Source: Gammaproteobacteria bacterium (GTDB taxonomy: Bacteria > Pseudomonadota > Gammaproteobacteria > Ga0077536). Taken from it: a stretch of DNA of 64,000 bases. This document shows positions 17,585-27,028 of this stretch, in pieces. How positions within the stretch are numbered: position 1 is the stretch's first letter; each line of letters begins with the position of its first letter. Below the pieces are notes generated by a model, which worked only from the letters and a program-made list of their open reading frames with translations, was not told where the DNA came from and made no database searches. Where the stretch lies: positions 186,001 through 250,000 of the forward strand of contig JACKNG010000008.1 in the NCBI GenBank assembly GCA_024235015.1, written 5' to 3'. A program made the position numbers and the translations under genes.

Positions 17585-19260
17585 TGGCCGAGTACGACGT
17601 CTGCATCGTCGGCAGCGGCGCCGGCGGCGGCCCGGTCGCCGCCCGCCTCGCCGCCGCCGGGCGCGCCGTGGTCGTGCTGGAGAAGGGGTCGTGGGCGCAC
17701 GAAGCCGATTTCTACAAGGACGAGCGGGCCATGGTGGCGCGCCGGGCGTGGAAGTCGGGGCTGGTCGCAGAGCCGCGCGTGCTCGAGGATCGCAACGCCG
17801 ACGGGACCTGGACGGCCGCGTCGACGGCGACCTCCGAGCGCGACTACTGGAACGGCAACCTGGTCGGCGGCGCGACCAATTTCATGAGCGGCTACTTCCA
17901 TCGCCTGAAGCCGCTCGATTTCCGCCTGCGGAGCGAGTTCGGTCCCGTCGCCGGCGCCGACGTCGTCGACTGGCCCATTGCCTACGACGATCTCGAACCG
18001 TGGTACGCGCATGTCGAGCACGCCGTCGGCGTGTCCGGCCGCATCGTGGCCCACCCGCACGCCGAGCCGCGCTCCACCCCTGACCTGCCCTGGCCACCGA
18101 CCGCCGAACATCCCTTCGCCGCGCGCATCGACCAACACTGCGGCGCGGTGGGGATGCATCCCTTCCCGGTCGCCCGCGCCATCCTCAGCCGCCCGCAGGG
18201 CAGGCGCCGCGCCTGCGAGTACTCCGGCTACTGCGGCGGCTACGGCTGCGCCAGCGGTGCCAAGGGCAGCGCGCGCGCCGCCCTGCTCGACGCCGCCGTC
18301 GCCGGCGGACACTGCGAGGTCCGCCCCCACGCCCACGTCACCCGCCTGCTCAGCGATGCGACCGGGCGGGTCACCGCCGCCGAGTACCGCGACGGCCGGG
18401 GGATGACGCGCCAGGTCACCGCGCGCCTCTTCGTCCTCGCCGCCCAGGCCATCGAGAGCTGTCGCCTGCTGCTGCTCTCACCCGGCCCACGCCACCCCCA
18501 GGGGCTGGCCAACGCCAGCGGCCTGGTCGGGCGCAACCTGGTCTTCTCCAGCGCCGCGCTGGGTTCGGGCGAGTTCGACATCGACGCCCTGCCCGGCGCC
18601 GAAGCCGCCGCCCTCGCCCGCCCCGGGCCCTTCGTCAACCGCGCCCTGCAGGACTGGTACGTGATCGACGACCCGGCACTCGGCGGCCGCCGCAAGGGCG
18701 GCACCCTCGAACTGGTCGAGCCCCATCCCAACGCGCTGCCGCGCGCCAACGGCCTCAAGTGGGACGCGCACGGCAAGCTGGTGTGGGGCGTGCCGCTGCA
18801 ACGGCGCCTGGTGCACGAGTTCCGCCGCGTGCGTCGACTCAACTTCGAGGTCTTCGCCGACTGGTTGCCCAACCCCGACTGCCACGTCCGCCTCGACCCG
18901 TCGGTGCGCGATGCCTGGGGCGTCCCGGTGGCACGGGTGAAGCTCGGCTACCACGCGGAGAATGCACCGGTTGCCGCATTCCTCGCCGCGCGCGGCGAAG
19001 ACGCCCTGCGCGCCTGCGGCGCATCCGGCGTGCACTCGCGGATCTACGACAGCCCGCCGCCCAACCTCGTCGCCGGCGGCTGCCGCTTCGGTACCGACCC
19101 GGCGACGTCCGTACTCGACCCGGATTGCCGGGCTCACACGGTCGACAACCTGTTCGTCACCGACGGCAGCTTCATGCCGACCGGCGGCAGCGTGCCGTAT
19201 ACCTGGACCATCTACGCCAACGCCTTCCGCGTCGCCGAGCGCATCGTCGACCAGCTCTGA
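17584..19260 (+). CDS. GMC-family FAD-dependent dehydrogenase, large subunit
   Basis: A 558-residue GMC oxidoreductase. The FAD motif CIVGSGAGGGPVAARLAAAG starts at residue 8; TSERDYWNGNLVGGATNFMSG is the second FAD region. A cysteine-rich stretch (CEYSGYCGGYGCASGAKGS, ~220) is typical of gluconate/sorbose-type members and is near the active site or an Fe-S site. The C-terminus carries FVTDGSFMPTGGSVPYTWTI. It lacks a signal peptide and is coupled to the Tat-bearing small subunit. The substrate is probably an alcohol or sugar and cannot be specified. Electron acceptor genes are not in view. Confidence 0.85.
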   Translation: MAEYDVCIVGSGAGGGPVAARLAAAGRAVVVLEKGSWAHEADFYKDERAMVARRAWKSGLVAEPRVLEDRNADGTWTAASTATSERDYWNGNLVGGATNFMSGYFHRLKPLDFRLRSEFGPVAGADVVDWPIAYDDLEPWYAHVEHAVGVSGRIVAHPHAEPRSTPDLPWPPTAEHPFAARIDQHCGAVGMHPFPVARAILSRPQGRRRACEYSGYCGGYGCASGAKGSARAALLDAAVAGGHCEVRPHAHVTRLLSDATGRVTAAEYRDGRGMTRQVTARLFVLAAQAIESCRLLLLSPGPRHPQGLANASGLVGRNLVFSSAALGSGEFDIDALPGAEAAALARPGPFVNRALQDWYVIDDPALGGRRKGGTLELVEPHPNALPRANGLKWDAHGKLVWGVPLQRRLVHEFRRVRRLNFEVFADWLPNPDCHVRLDPSVRDAWGVPVARVKLGYHAENAPVAAFLAARGEDALRACGASGVHSRIYDSPPPNLVAGGCRFGTDPATSVLDPDCRAHTVDNLFVTDGSFMPTGGSVPYTWTIYANAFRVAERIVDQL

Positions 19261-19475
19261 GTCGGAGCGGATTGCGCTGCCGTCGGCAGCCGCACGCCTC
19301 GAGGTCCGGGCGGTCCGGGCGAGTGCATGGAAGAAGCCCGGCGAAAGTGCGCGAACATCCCCGAGGACAGGGCGTGCGCGCTTGGACAAACCCTGTTTAC
19401 GACCGGCCGATGCGCCGCGCACAAACCGCACATCTGCCGCCAACGAGCGGCGCAGGCACTATCCCCGGCGCGTCC

Positions 19476-20642
19476 TCAGCCATCGCGGCCGTCGACCCGC
19501 GGCTGCCACAGGATGGGCGCATAGGTGAAGACGAAGATCGCGAACGCCGCGATCCACAAGCCCTGTGCGAGTTCGATCGCGATGGCGTAATGCATCGGCG
19601 CGGCGAGCGGCAGGACGACCCGCGCCAGCACCGCGAGCACCAGCAGCCCCAACGCGGGCGCGAGGGCGCGCGGCGGAGTGCGGATGTCGCGTCCGGTATG
19701 GCCGAGTGCGACCCGTGCCATCATCGCCAGCGTGGCGAGCCCGATGCCGCCCGCCGCGAAGGCGTGCAGGGCCAGTGATCGCGGCACGTCGAACCAGCCG
19801 GCCAGGGCATAGAGCAGGAACCCGGCGTCGATGGCGACGACGGCGAGGTAGAGCCCCCACAACAGCGGCTCGCGCCACAGCGCCCGGGTGTGCCAGGCGG
19901 CGAGCCGACGCGTCGTGACGAGCACCAGGGCGGCGGCGCACAGCCCGGCGAGACGCGGATCGGCGCCGGCGAGTTCGGCGACGAAGAAGGCCAGGAACAG
20001 CACGAGCGTGAGGCCGGTCGCGCCGCGCGGTTCGACGACGGTCACCGCGGTGCGCACGCCGCGGCTGATGAAGCCGGGCATCACCCGGCCGGCGATGGTG
20101 AGGATGAGCGCGACGAGCAGGAACACGCCACCATGCAGGGCGAGCGTCTGCCCGGCCGGCCAGATCCCGCCAGCGGCGAGGTAGAAGGAAAGATTGCCGC
20201 CACCGAGCAGGAGCAGCTTGGCGAGGATGCCGGCCTGCCGCCACTGGCGCACGGCGACTATGGGCCGCGCCACCGCGACCAGCAGGAGGACGTCGAAGGC
20301 GAGGTCGAGCACGGCGGCGACGACCAGCGCGTCCGGGACGCTGGCGAGCGCGAGGCGTGCGGCGAGCCACAGCGCGGCGAGCGCGGCCAGTCCCGGCCCG
20401 CGCGGGGTCGGCCGCCCGGTCCAGTTGGGCACGGCCGTCAGCAGGAAGCCGGCGACCACCGCCAGCGCGTAGCCATAGATCATCTCGTGGGCATGCCAGG
20501 CCATGACCGGTACCGCGCCGAACTGCCAGCGACCCGACCATGCCGCGGCCCAGGCCAACATGGCGAACACCGCCCAGGTGCCGGCGGCGAGGAAGAAGGT
20601 GCGGAAACCGAGGCGCAGAAGCGGGAAAGTGGGTGCGTTCAT
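19476..20642 (-). CDS. nnrS: NnrS family haem/copper membrane protein, NO stress
   Basis: A 388-residue integral membrane protein with about twelve hydrophobic helices. It opens with LLRLGFRTFFLAAGTWAVFAM and WHAHEMIYGYALAVVAGFLLTA, the hallmark His-containing NnrS segment. NnrS proteins protect against nitrosative stress. It is the last gene of a minus-strand cluster containing norZ and nsrR, so an NsrR-controlled role is likely. ATG 20642 lies 2 bases past the stop of the preceding small membrane protein gene. Confidence 0.88.
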   Translation of the reverse strand: MNAPTFPLLRLGFRTFFLAAGTWAVFAMLAWAAAWSGRWQFGAVPVMAWHAHEMIYGYALAVVAGFLLTAVPNWTGRPTPRGPGLAALAALWLAARLALASVPDALVVAAVLDLAFDVLLLVAVARPIVAVRQWRQAGILAKLLLLGGGNLSFYLAAGGIWPAGQTLALHGGVFLLVALILTIAGRVMPGFISRGVRTAVTVVEPRGATGLTLVLFLAFFVAELAGADPRLAGLCAAALVLVTTRRLAAWHTRALWREPLLWGLYLAVVAIDAGFLLYALAGWFDVPRSLALHAFAAGGIGLATLAMMARVALGHTGRDIRTPPRALAPALGLLVLAVLARVVLPLAAPMHYAIAIELAQGLWIAAFAIFVFTYAPILWQPRVDGRDG

Positions 20643-20644
20643 GC

Positions 20645-21118
20645 TCACATCATCCAGCCGTGACTGCCGGCCACCGCACCGAGCACGGTGACGGTCGCGA
20701 CCGTCAGCAGCACGCGGTGCGCCCACTGCACGCGGGCGAAGCTCGCGACCGGCGCCCGCGCGGCGCGGCGATGGAACCAGGCGTGCAGAAACAGGGGTTC
20801 GGCGACGAAGAGGACGACGGCGAACAGCGCCCACACCGTGACCATGGCGTGCATCCACCAATACTCGGGGCGGGCGAAGCGCGCCCACAGGTCCAGCCGC
20901 CAGGCGAGGTAGAAGCCGCTCAGGCCGGCCACCGCGACCGAGACTCTGGCCTGGCCCGAGAAGCGCCCCTCGAGGCGTTCGAACAGGGCGAGTCGATCGG
21001 CATCGGCGCCGAACGCGCGCAGGGCTGGCAGGATCACCAGGGTCACCATGGCCACCCCGCCGATCCAGTGCACCACGGCGAGCACGTGCAGGGCGCGGGC
21101 GAGGAACAGATCGTCCAT
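20645..21118 (-). CDS. Small four-helix membrane protein in the NO operon (CopD/DUF2269-like)
   Basis: A 157-residue protein with four predicted membrane helices: ARALHVLAVVHWIGGVAMVTLVILP, a helix near residue 60, WMHAMVTVWALFAVVLFVAEP, and a C-terminal VLLTVATVTVLGAVAG. The His residues in helix 1 and the topology resemble CopD/DUF2269-like proteins that may bind haem or copper. It sits 4 bases after nsrR and 2 bases before nnrS, so it is co-transcribed with the NO-response genes. The role is unknown and may be haem or electron-transfer support. Confidence 0.68.
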   Translation of the reverse strand: MDDLFLARALHVLAVVHWIGGVAMVTLVILPALRAFGADADRLALFERLEGRFSGQARVSVAVAGLSGFYLAWRLDLWARFARPEYWWMHAMVTVWALFAVVLFVAEPLFLHAWFHRRAARAPVASFARVQWAHRVLLTVATVTVLGAVAGSHGWMM

Positions 21119-21122
21119 CAAC

Positions 21123-21593
21123 TCATCCCCGTGATGCGCCCGCCGCGCCGTCGCGGTGGGCGAACAGTGCGCGCAGGTCGATGCGCACTTGCTCGCTGCC
21201 GACGAGGTCGGCGAGGGTATAGCGATCCAGCACCGCCTCGAACGCCGCCACCGCCTCGGCCAGCACCCCGCGCAGGCGGCAACCGGGCACGATGCAGCAG
21301 GTGTTGGACTCGCGGTCGAAGCACTCGGCGGGGCGCGCGGCGCCCTCGGTGGCGCGCACCACGTCGCCGATGTTGATGGCGCCCGGCGGGTGCGCCAGTT
21401 CGAGCCCGCCGCCACGGCCGCGCACGTTGTTCAACACGCCGGCCCGGCCGAGGAATTGCACCACCTTCATGAGGTGATTGCGCGAGATGTCGAAGGCGAC
21501 CGCGATTTCGTCGATGGTCGCGCGCCGACCGGGCTCGGCGGCGAGAAACATCAGCACGCGCAGGCTGTAGTCGGTGAAACTGTTGAGACGCAT
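21123..21593 (-). CDS. nsrR: NO-sensing repressor NsrR
   Basis: A 156-residue Rrf2 protein. It has the NsrR-type DNA-binding part MRLNSFTDYSLRVLMFLA, ISRNHLMKVVQFLGRAG and VRGRGGGLELA. The cluster-binding cysteines are Cys91, Cys99/100 and Cys105 (ECFDRESNTCCIVPGC), the NsrR signature. It binds a [Fe-S] cluster and loses DNA binding when NO reacts with it. It follows norZ by 58 bases. A matching operator lies upstream of norZ at 23979-24001, giving a self-contained NO-response circuit. Confidence 0.92.
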   Translation of the reverse strand: MRLNSFTDYSLRVLMFLAAEPGRRATIDEIAVAFDISRNHLMKVVQFLGRAGVLNNVRGRGGGLELAHPPGAINIGDVVRATEGAARPAECFDRESNTCCIVPGCRLRGVLAEAVAAFEAVLDRYTLADLVGSEQVRIDLRALFAHRDGAAGASRG

Positions 21594-21651
21594 GGCGAAT
21601 TCTCCGAACGGGGCCGGGCGGCGCTGGCCGCCCGGCCATGGCAGCCCGGCC

Positions 21652-23922
21652 TCAGGCGCCGCGCACCGCGGGCCGGGCCACCGGCGCCGCGCGGCCCCGC
21701 ACGAGCAGGCGGGCGGCGTAGACCGCGAGCAGCACGCCGCCCACGGCGAACAGCACGTCACCAGGCACGCGCGCCCACACCAGTCCTTCCATGAGTGCCG
21801 AGTGCACGACCTCCGGCGAACGCGCGTACCACAGGCCATGGGCCACGCTGGCCCAGGCCTGGTAGATGCCGGCCGGCAGGAGCGACAGGAACACCATCAT
21901 GGCGAGCCCGCCGTTGAGTGCCCAGAACGCCCACGCCAGCAGCCGATCGGCATGGCGCACGCGGTCGTAGAGGCCGCGCAGGCAGAACAACATGAGCCCG
22001 ATGCCGAGCATGCCGTAGACGCCGAACAGCGCGGCATGGCCGTGCGCCGGCGTCATGTTGAGCCCCTGCACGTAGTACAGCGCGACCGGCGGGTTGATGG
22101 CGAAGCCGAGCAGGCCGGCGCCGACCGTGTTCCAGAAGCCAACCGCGACGAAGCACAGGATCGGCCAACGGTAGGCGGCGACCCAGGGTGCGGCCCGGCT
22201 GCGGCGATAGTTCTGCCAGCCTTCGAGCCCGAGCAGCGCGAGCGGCACGACCTCGAGCGCCGAGAACACCGCGCCGACGGCGATGACCGAGGTCGGCGTG
22301 CCCGTCCAGTAGAGGTGATGCAGGGTGCCGAGGATGCCGCCGAGCAGGAACACCGTGGTCTCCATGACGATGGCGCGGTTGGCGCTCGCCGCGCGCACCA
22401 GTCCGAGGCGGGTGAAGATGAGCGCGACCACGGCGGTGGCGAAGACCTCGAAGAAGCCTTCCACCCACAGGTGCACCAGCCACCAGCGCCAGTACTCGAT
22501 CATGGCGTAGTGGGTGTGCTGGCCCCAGGCCAGTGAACTGGCGTAGAAGCCGCCGATGCAGGTCGCCGACAGGAACACCATGGCGACCAGGCCGCGCGTC
22601 TCCGACGGCGTCTTCAACGCCGGCCACAGTGCGCGCCCCATCAGGAACAGCCAGAACATCAGGCCGCCGAACAGCAGCAGCTGCCAGACCCGGCCCATGT
22701 TGGTGAACTCGAGGCCCTGGGCGCCGAGCCAGAAGCTGAAGTCGACGCCCTGGTGGGCCAGCGTGCCGAGCCAGGCGCAGGCGCTGGAACCGACCACGAC
22801 GAAGATCAGCGCCCAGAACAGCACGTCGACACCGCGTTTCTGCCCGCGCGGTTCGCGCCCGGACAGCATGGGGGCGATGTAGAGCCCGGTGGCGAGCCAG
22901 GCGGTGGCGATCCAGAACACGCCGAACTGGGTGTGGATGCTGCGGCTGACGGTGTACGGCAGGATTTCGGCCAGCGGCAGGCCGAAGAAGGCCTGGCCCT
23001 CGACCGCGTAGTGCGCAGTCAAGGCCCCCATGCCGATCTGGACCAAGAACAGGCCGATGACGACGAAGAAGTATTTCCGCGTCGCGCGCATCGACGGCGT
23101 CGGCTGCAGGTCGAACAAGGGATCGGCACGTGGTGGCTGCGGGTCGCCCGCCTCGCCGCGCGCGGCGTGGTACCACAGCATGGCCGCGATGCCAGCGATG
23201 AGCAGGATGATGCTGGCCACGCTCCACAGCGCGGCGCCCGTCGTCAGCGTGTTGCCGACCAGCGGTTCGTGCGGCCAGTTGCTGGTGTAGGACAGCCCCG
23301 CTTCGCCGGGACGATCGGTCGCCGCCGCCCACGCGGACCAGAAGAAGAACGCGGTCAGGGCATGCCGGTCGGTCGCCCCGGGCACGGTGTCGGCGGTCAT
23401 CGCGTACTGCTCGCGCAGTTCGTCGAGCGCGCGCGCGTCGCCGAACAAGGCCTCGTAGTGTCCGGCTACGTGGGCAATGGCGGCAGCGCGGTCGGCGTCG
23501 ACGCTCACCGTGGCGGTGGTCGGATCGTAGGTATTGCCGCGCATGGTCGCCTTGACCCGGGCCTCGACGGTCGCGCGCCCGATGGGGCCGAGCGCCTCCC
23601 ACCCGGTCGCATAGGCGTCCTTGGTGTAGCGCGCGGCGAGTTCACTGGCCTCGCGGTGCAGCCAGTCGGCCGACCAGTCCGGGGCGACGTAGCTGCCGTG
23701 GCCCCACACCGTGCCGAGCTGCTGGCCGCCGGCAGCCAGCCAGACCTGTTGGCCGCGCCGGATGTCATCGGCCGTGAATAGAGTCGTGCCGTCGCTGGTG
23801 ACGACGGCGCTCGGGATGGGCGGCGCCGCGAGGTAGATCTCGCGGCCAATCCAGCCCAGGACGGCGAAGGACAGGACGAAGACGATGCCGAGCCCGGTCC
23901 AGAGTCTGCGGGTGGGTTGCAT
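21652..23922 (-). CDS. norZ: Quinol-dependent nitric oxide reductase (qNOR)
   Basis: A 756-residue single-subunit quinol:NO oxidoreductase, reducing 2 NO to N2O. The N-terminal part is fused cytochrome-like: a membrane anchor, then TADDIRRGQQVWLAAGGQQLGTVWGHG typical of qNOR. The haem-copper-type core follows with His ligands in HTQFGVFWIATAW, WWLVHLWVEGFFEVF, GTLHHLYWTGTP and AHGHAALFGVYG. It lacks the NorC subunit. ATG 23922 begins the operon norZ-nsrR-membrane protein-nnrS. An NsrR dyad 57 bases upstream indicates derepression by NO. The role is likely detoxification, since no nitrite reductase genes are near. Confidence 0.93.
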   Translation of the reverse strand: MQPTRRLWTGLGIVFVLSFAVLGWIGREIYLAAPPIPSAVVTSDGTTLFTADDIRRGQQVWLAAGGQQLGTVWGHGSYVAPDWSADWLHREASELAARYTKDAYATGWEALGPIGRATVEARVKATMRGNTYDPTTATVSVDADRAAAIAHVAGHYEALFGDARALDELREQYAMTADTVPGATDRHALTAFFFWSAWAAATDRPGEAGLSYTSNWPHEPLVGNTLTTGAALWSVASIILLIAGIAAMLWYHAARGEAGDPQPPRADPLFDLQPTPSMRATRKYFFVVIGLFLVQIGMGALTAHYAVEGQAFFGLPLAEILPYTVSRSIHTQFGVFWIATAWLATGLYIAPMLSGREPRGQKRGVDVLFWALIFVVVGSSACAWLGTLAHQGVDFSFWLGAQGLEFTNMGRVWQLLLFGGLMFWLFLMGRALWPALKTPSETRGLVAMVFLSATCIGGFYASSLAWGQHTHYAMIEYWRWWLVHLWVEGFFEVFATAVVALIFTRLGLVRAASANRAIVMETTVFLLGGILGTLHHLYWTGTPTSVIAVGAVFSALEVVPLALLGLEGWQNYRRSRAAPWVAAYRWPILCFVAVGFWNTVGAGLLGFAINPPVALYYVQGLNMTPAHGHAALFGVYGMLGIGLMLFCLRGLYDRVRHADRLLAWAFWALNGGLAMMVFLSLLPAGIYQAWASVAHGLWYARSPEVVHSALMEGLVWARVPGDVLFAVGGVLLAVYAARLLVRGRAAPVARPAVRGA

Positions 23923-23978
23923 GGTGACCTCTCGGGTGAGGAAGGAAAACCGGGCGGGACTATCCTCGATCGGAATTT

Positions 23979-24001
23979 AAGATGCAATTTATTTGCTTCT
24001 T
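23979..24001. promoter_or_regulatory. NsrR operator upstream of norZ
   Basis: An 11-1-11 dyad: AAGATGCAATT, a T, then ATTTGCTTCTT. The arms match each other at 9 of 11 positions. The left arm is close to the well-known proteobacterial NsrR consensus half-site AAGATGCATTT. It lies in an AT-rich patch before norZ, in a cluster that encodes NsrR. Confidence 0.8.
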
Positions 24002-24043
24002 TAAATCGACCAATGTGACAGCCGCTTGATGTCGATCAACTGC

Positions 24044-24071
24044 GCCCCCGGGACGATGCTGTCCCGGGGGC
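24044..24071 (-). terminator. Strong hairpin after creD
   Basis: GCCCCCGGGAC / 6-base loop / GTCCCGGGGGC, an 11-bp stem about 30 bases past the creD stop. No T-run follows. It also separates the cre operon from the norZ promoter. Confidence 0.5.
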
Positions 24072-24100
24072 GGCCGCCCGCGTCGGCGAGCGCTTCGCGC

Positions 24101-25474
24101 TTACGCCGGGCTGTCCTCCGCCGTGCCCTCGCCCGGCCGCCGCAGGCTCTCGCCGAGGGCGTAGAAGTCGACGTGGCGGGTCGCCACCATCACCGCGGCC
24201 AATACGCCAAAGACGAACAGCGACCCGGACAACAGGGCGTAGTCTTCCATCGCCAGGATGCCGTAGAGCAGCGCGTAGAGGGCGGCGAGGGTCAGGGCGA
24301 ACACCGCGCCCACCGTGCGGCTGCGGGTGATGGCGCCGAGGTAGAAGGCGAGCAGTGCGTCCGAGGCGCCGGCCGCGGCGAGGTAGGCACTGCGAAAACC
24401 GAGGTGCTCGGCCAGCGACAGCAGCAGGAGGAAGAACAGCGCGAGCGCGATCCCGACCATGGTGTATTGCAAGGGATGCAGGCGCAGGCCGCGCGCGAAC
24501 TCGGTGCCGAGCAGCGCGAGGAAGGTCAGGGCGACGAACAGGAAGCCGTACTTCACCGCGCGATCGGCCTGGGTGTAGAGGTCGACCGGGTCGACCAGTG
24601 CCACGCCGAAGGCGCGCTGGGCGATCTCGGCGCAGAACTCGGGGTCGAGGCCATGACGGGCGAAGAGCTCGTCGAGCCCTGTCGCGAAGTGGCCGATCGA
24701 CCACGCCGCACGGAAGCCGTCGGCGCTGATGTCGCGGGTGGTCGGCAGGTAGTTACCGACGAAGCTCGGATGCGGCCAAGCCGACCCGAGCGTGACCTGG
24801 TTGTCGCGACCGACCGGGACCAGCTCGAAACGGCGGTGGCCGCGCAGCACGAGTTCGAAGGCGACTTCCAGCACCTGCCCGGCGTGCAGCTGGCCGAGCG
24901 CGGCGCGCATGCCGGGGCCGAGTACCGGCAGCGCGCTGCCCGGGGTGAAGTCGACGACCTGGTCGGCGACGCTGACCTGCGGCGCGTTGACGATGCCGCG
25001 CGGGTCGCTGATGCCGAGGTTGAGGCTGGCCGCACCGAGCGCGGTGGAGGCATCGCCGTCGAAGACGCCGAAGCGCTCGGGCACGACGAAGCGCGCACGC
25101 ACGGCGAGGCTGTTGCCGTAGAACAGGGCGGCGTGGAGGCCGCGGCGCCGTTCCTCGGTCACCAGCGTGCCGTCGACGCTGAGCAGCTCCGGCAGCACGG
25201 CCACGCTGCAGTCGCGCTCGACACTGCGTTCGCGCGGACCGTCTTCGGCCGGGTGGGCGATCGGCATGCTGCGGGTCTCGGTACAGGGCACGCGCAGCAC
25301 GGGGCCGACGATGCGCTGGTTGCCGGTGGCCGTGCGTGCCATGTCGGTGATGGCGGCCTCGTGGAAGCGCGCACGCTCGCCGACGAGGTCTTCGATCATG
25401 CTGAGCGGCAGCAGGATGCCGAGGGCGACCAGCCCGATGAGGGCGAACTTGTTCGAAAGCAGGCTGCGGTACAT
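24101..25474 (-). CDS. creD: CreD-family inner membrane protein
   Basis: A 457-residue CreD homologue. The N-terminal helix (KFALIGLVALGILLPLSMIEDLVGER) precedes a large periplasmic domain of about 270 residues with conserved-looking blocks (GFRAAWSIGHFATGLDE, VDLYTQADRAVKYGFLFVALTFLAL). The C-terminal part has several helices including LHPLQYTMVGIALALFFLLLLSLAEH. CreD is the effector of the CreBC two-component system, linked to envelope integrity and beta-lactam response. It lies 123 bases downstream of creC on the same strand. ATG 25474 is the start. Confidence 0.9.
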   Translation of the reverse strand: MYRSLLSNKFALIGLVALGILLPLSMIEDLVGERARFHEAAITDMARTATGNQRIVGPVLRVPCTETRSMPIAHPAEDGPRERSVERDCSVAVLPELLSVDGTLVTEERRRGLHAALFYGNSLAVRARFVVPERFGVFDGDASTALGAASLNLGISDPRGIVNAPQVSVADQVVDFTPGSALPVLGPGMRAALGQLHAGQVLEVAFELVLRGHRRFELVPVGRDNQVTLGSAWPHPSFVGNYLPTTRDISADGFRAAWSIGHFATGLDELFARHGLDPEFCAEIAQRAFGVALVDPVDLYTQADRAVKYGFLFVALTFLALLGTEFARGLRLHPLQYTMVGIALALFFLLLLSLAEHLGFRSAYLAAAGASDALLAFYLGAITRSRTVGAVFALTLAALYALLYGILAMEDYALLSGSLFVFGVLAAVMVATRHVDFYALGESLRRPGEGTAEDSPA

Positions 25475-25597
25475 GGCGGTTCCATCCCGTGGTTGAACAC
25501 GGGGACAAGCCTGGTCGCGGCGGGTGAAGCGCGCGTGCGGCGACGATGAAATCGCCGTGAAATCGTCGTGAAGCGGCCTCCGGTGACTGCCCCCGTG

Positions 25598-27028
25598 TCA
25601 CGCCGCGGGCAGGCGCAGGCGCGCCGCCACCCCGCCCTCGGCGGCGTTGGCGAGGCTGAACGCGCCACCGTGCAGGGCCGCGATCTCGGCCACGAAGCAG
25701 AGTCCCAGGCCGCTGCTCTTGCGCCCGGTCGCCGGCCGCGGCAGGGAGAAGAAACGTTCGGTCACGCGCGGCAGGGCGTAATCCGGGACGCACGGCCCGG
25801 GGTTGTGGCAACACAGCGTCCAGTCGTCGCCGTGGCGCTCGACCGTGCAGCGGACCACGCCACCCGGCGGGGTGAAGTCGAGCGCGTTGTCGAGCAGGTT
25901 GCCGATTGCCTGGCGCAACAGGAAGGGCTCGCCGCGCACGCGCGCGGCGGCGTCGACGGCGCACTCGATCGTCACCCCGGTCTGCTGGCGGCGCGCGGTG
26001 CGGGCCTCGACGACCGTCTCGACCAGCTCGGCGAGACGGCAGTCCTCGAGCGTGGTGAGGCCACCGCGTTGCTCGAGCTGGGCCAGCGCGAGCAGGCGCT
26101 CGACGAGTTCGTGGATGCGCCGCGCCTCGCCCGCGATGTTGCCGACCAGCCGTGCGCGGTCGGCCGCGTCGAGATCCTCGCCGAGCAGCTCGGCCGCGCC
26201 CAGGATGGAGGCCAGCGGGCTCTTCAGCTCGTGGGTCAGCGCCTGCACGTAGTGCTCGATGTAGGTCTTGCCGTCGAGGCGGCTGCGCATGTCCTCCAGC
26301 GCCCGGCCGAGCGTCGCTAGTTCGGGTTCGCGCAGGCGCGGCAGGGCCGCGCGTTCACCCGCCGACACGCGCTGCGCGTAGGCCGTGAGTGCGTGCACCG
26401 AGCGCGTGTTCCACCACGCGATGGCGAGCGCCGCGCCCACCGCGGCGAGCAACACGACAGCGGCGCCGAGCCAGGCGCGGCGTTCGGCGCGGTGCAGGAA
26501 GGGCAGCATGCTCTGGTTGGGCTTACCCACCGTGAGCACGCCGATGATGCCGCCGGCGCCATCGCGCACCGGCGCGGCGACGTACATCACCGAGCCGGTC
26601 TCGGGATCGTCGCCCTCGTTGGTCGAGCGCGCGCCGTAGCGCCCGCGCAAAGTCAGGTAGACGTCGTTCCAGCGCGAGTAGTCGGCGCCGACGTCGCGCC
26701 CGCTCGAATCGAACACCACCCGGCCGCGCGCGTCGGTGACGTACACGCGATGGTTGGGAAGGCGCTTGGCGACGCCGAAGATCTCGGCCTCGAGGGTACC
26801 GTTCGCGTACTCGCGCAGGCGCGCGGCGAAGGTGCTGTCGTCGAGGCTGCCGTGGGCGAGGTCTTCGGCGACCAGGCGCGCGAGCAGGTTGGCCGAATCC
26901 ACCAGTGTCTCCTCGGCCGACTGGCGCATGGCCGGCTTGATCTCGTCGAGCGTCGAGGAGACGACGAACCAGCCACCGACCCCGAGCACCAGCAGGTAGC
27001 CGAGCAGGATGCGCCCGAGCAGCCTCAC
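25598..27028 (-). CDS. creC: CreC sensor histidine kinase
   Basis: A 476-residue membrane kinase: an N-terminal helix (ILLGYLLVLGVGGWFVVSS), a periplasmic PAS/Cache-like region to ~185, a second helix, HAMP-like linker, then the kinase. The H-box is ALTHELKSPLASILGAAELL. The ATP lid is represented by NLLDNALDFTPPGG (N-box) and SSGLGLCFVAEIAALHGG (G-box). GTG 27028 overlaps the creB stop as GTGA, so expression is coupled. In E. coli CreC responds to carbon metabolites; the signal here is not evident. Confidence 0.9.
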   Translation of the reverse strand: MRLLGRILLGYLLVLGVGGWFVVSSTLDEIKPAMRQSAEETLVDSANLLARLVAEDLAHGSLDDSTFAARLREYANGTLEAEIFGVAKRLPNHRVYVTDARGRVVFDSSGRDVGADYSRWNDVYLTLRGRYGARSTNEGDDPETGSVMYVAAPVRDGAGGIIGVLTVGKPNQSMLPFLHRAERRAWLGAAVVLLAAVGAALAIAWWNTRSVHALTAYAQRVSAGERAALPRLREPELATLGRALEDMRSRLDGKTYIEHYVQALTHELKSPLASILGAAELLGEDLDAADRARLVGNIAGEARRIHELVERLLALAQLEQRGGLTTLEDCRLAELVETVVEARTARRQQTGVTIECAVDAAARVRGEPFLLRQAIGNLLDNALDFTPPGGVVRCTVERHGDDWTLCCHNPGPCVPDYALPRVTERFFSLPRPATGRKSSGLGLCFVAEIAALHGGAFSLANAAEGGVAARLRLPAA

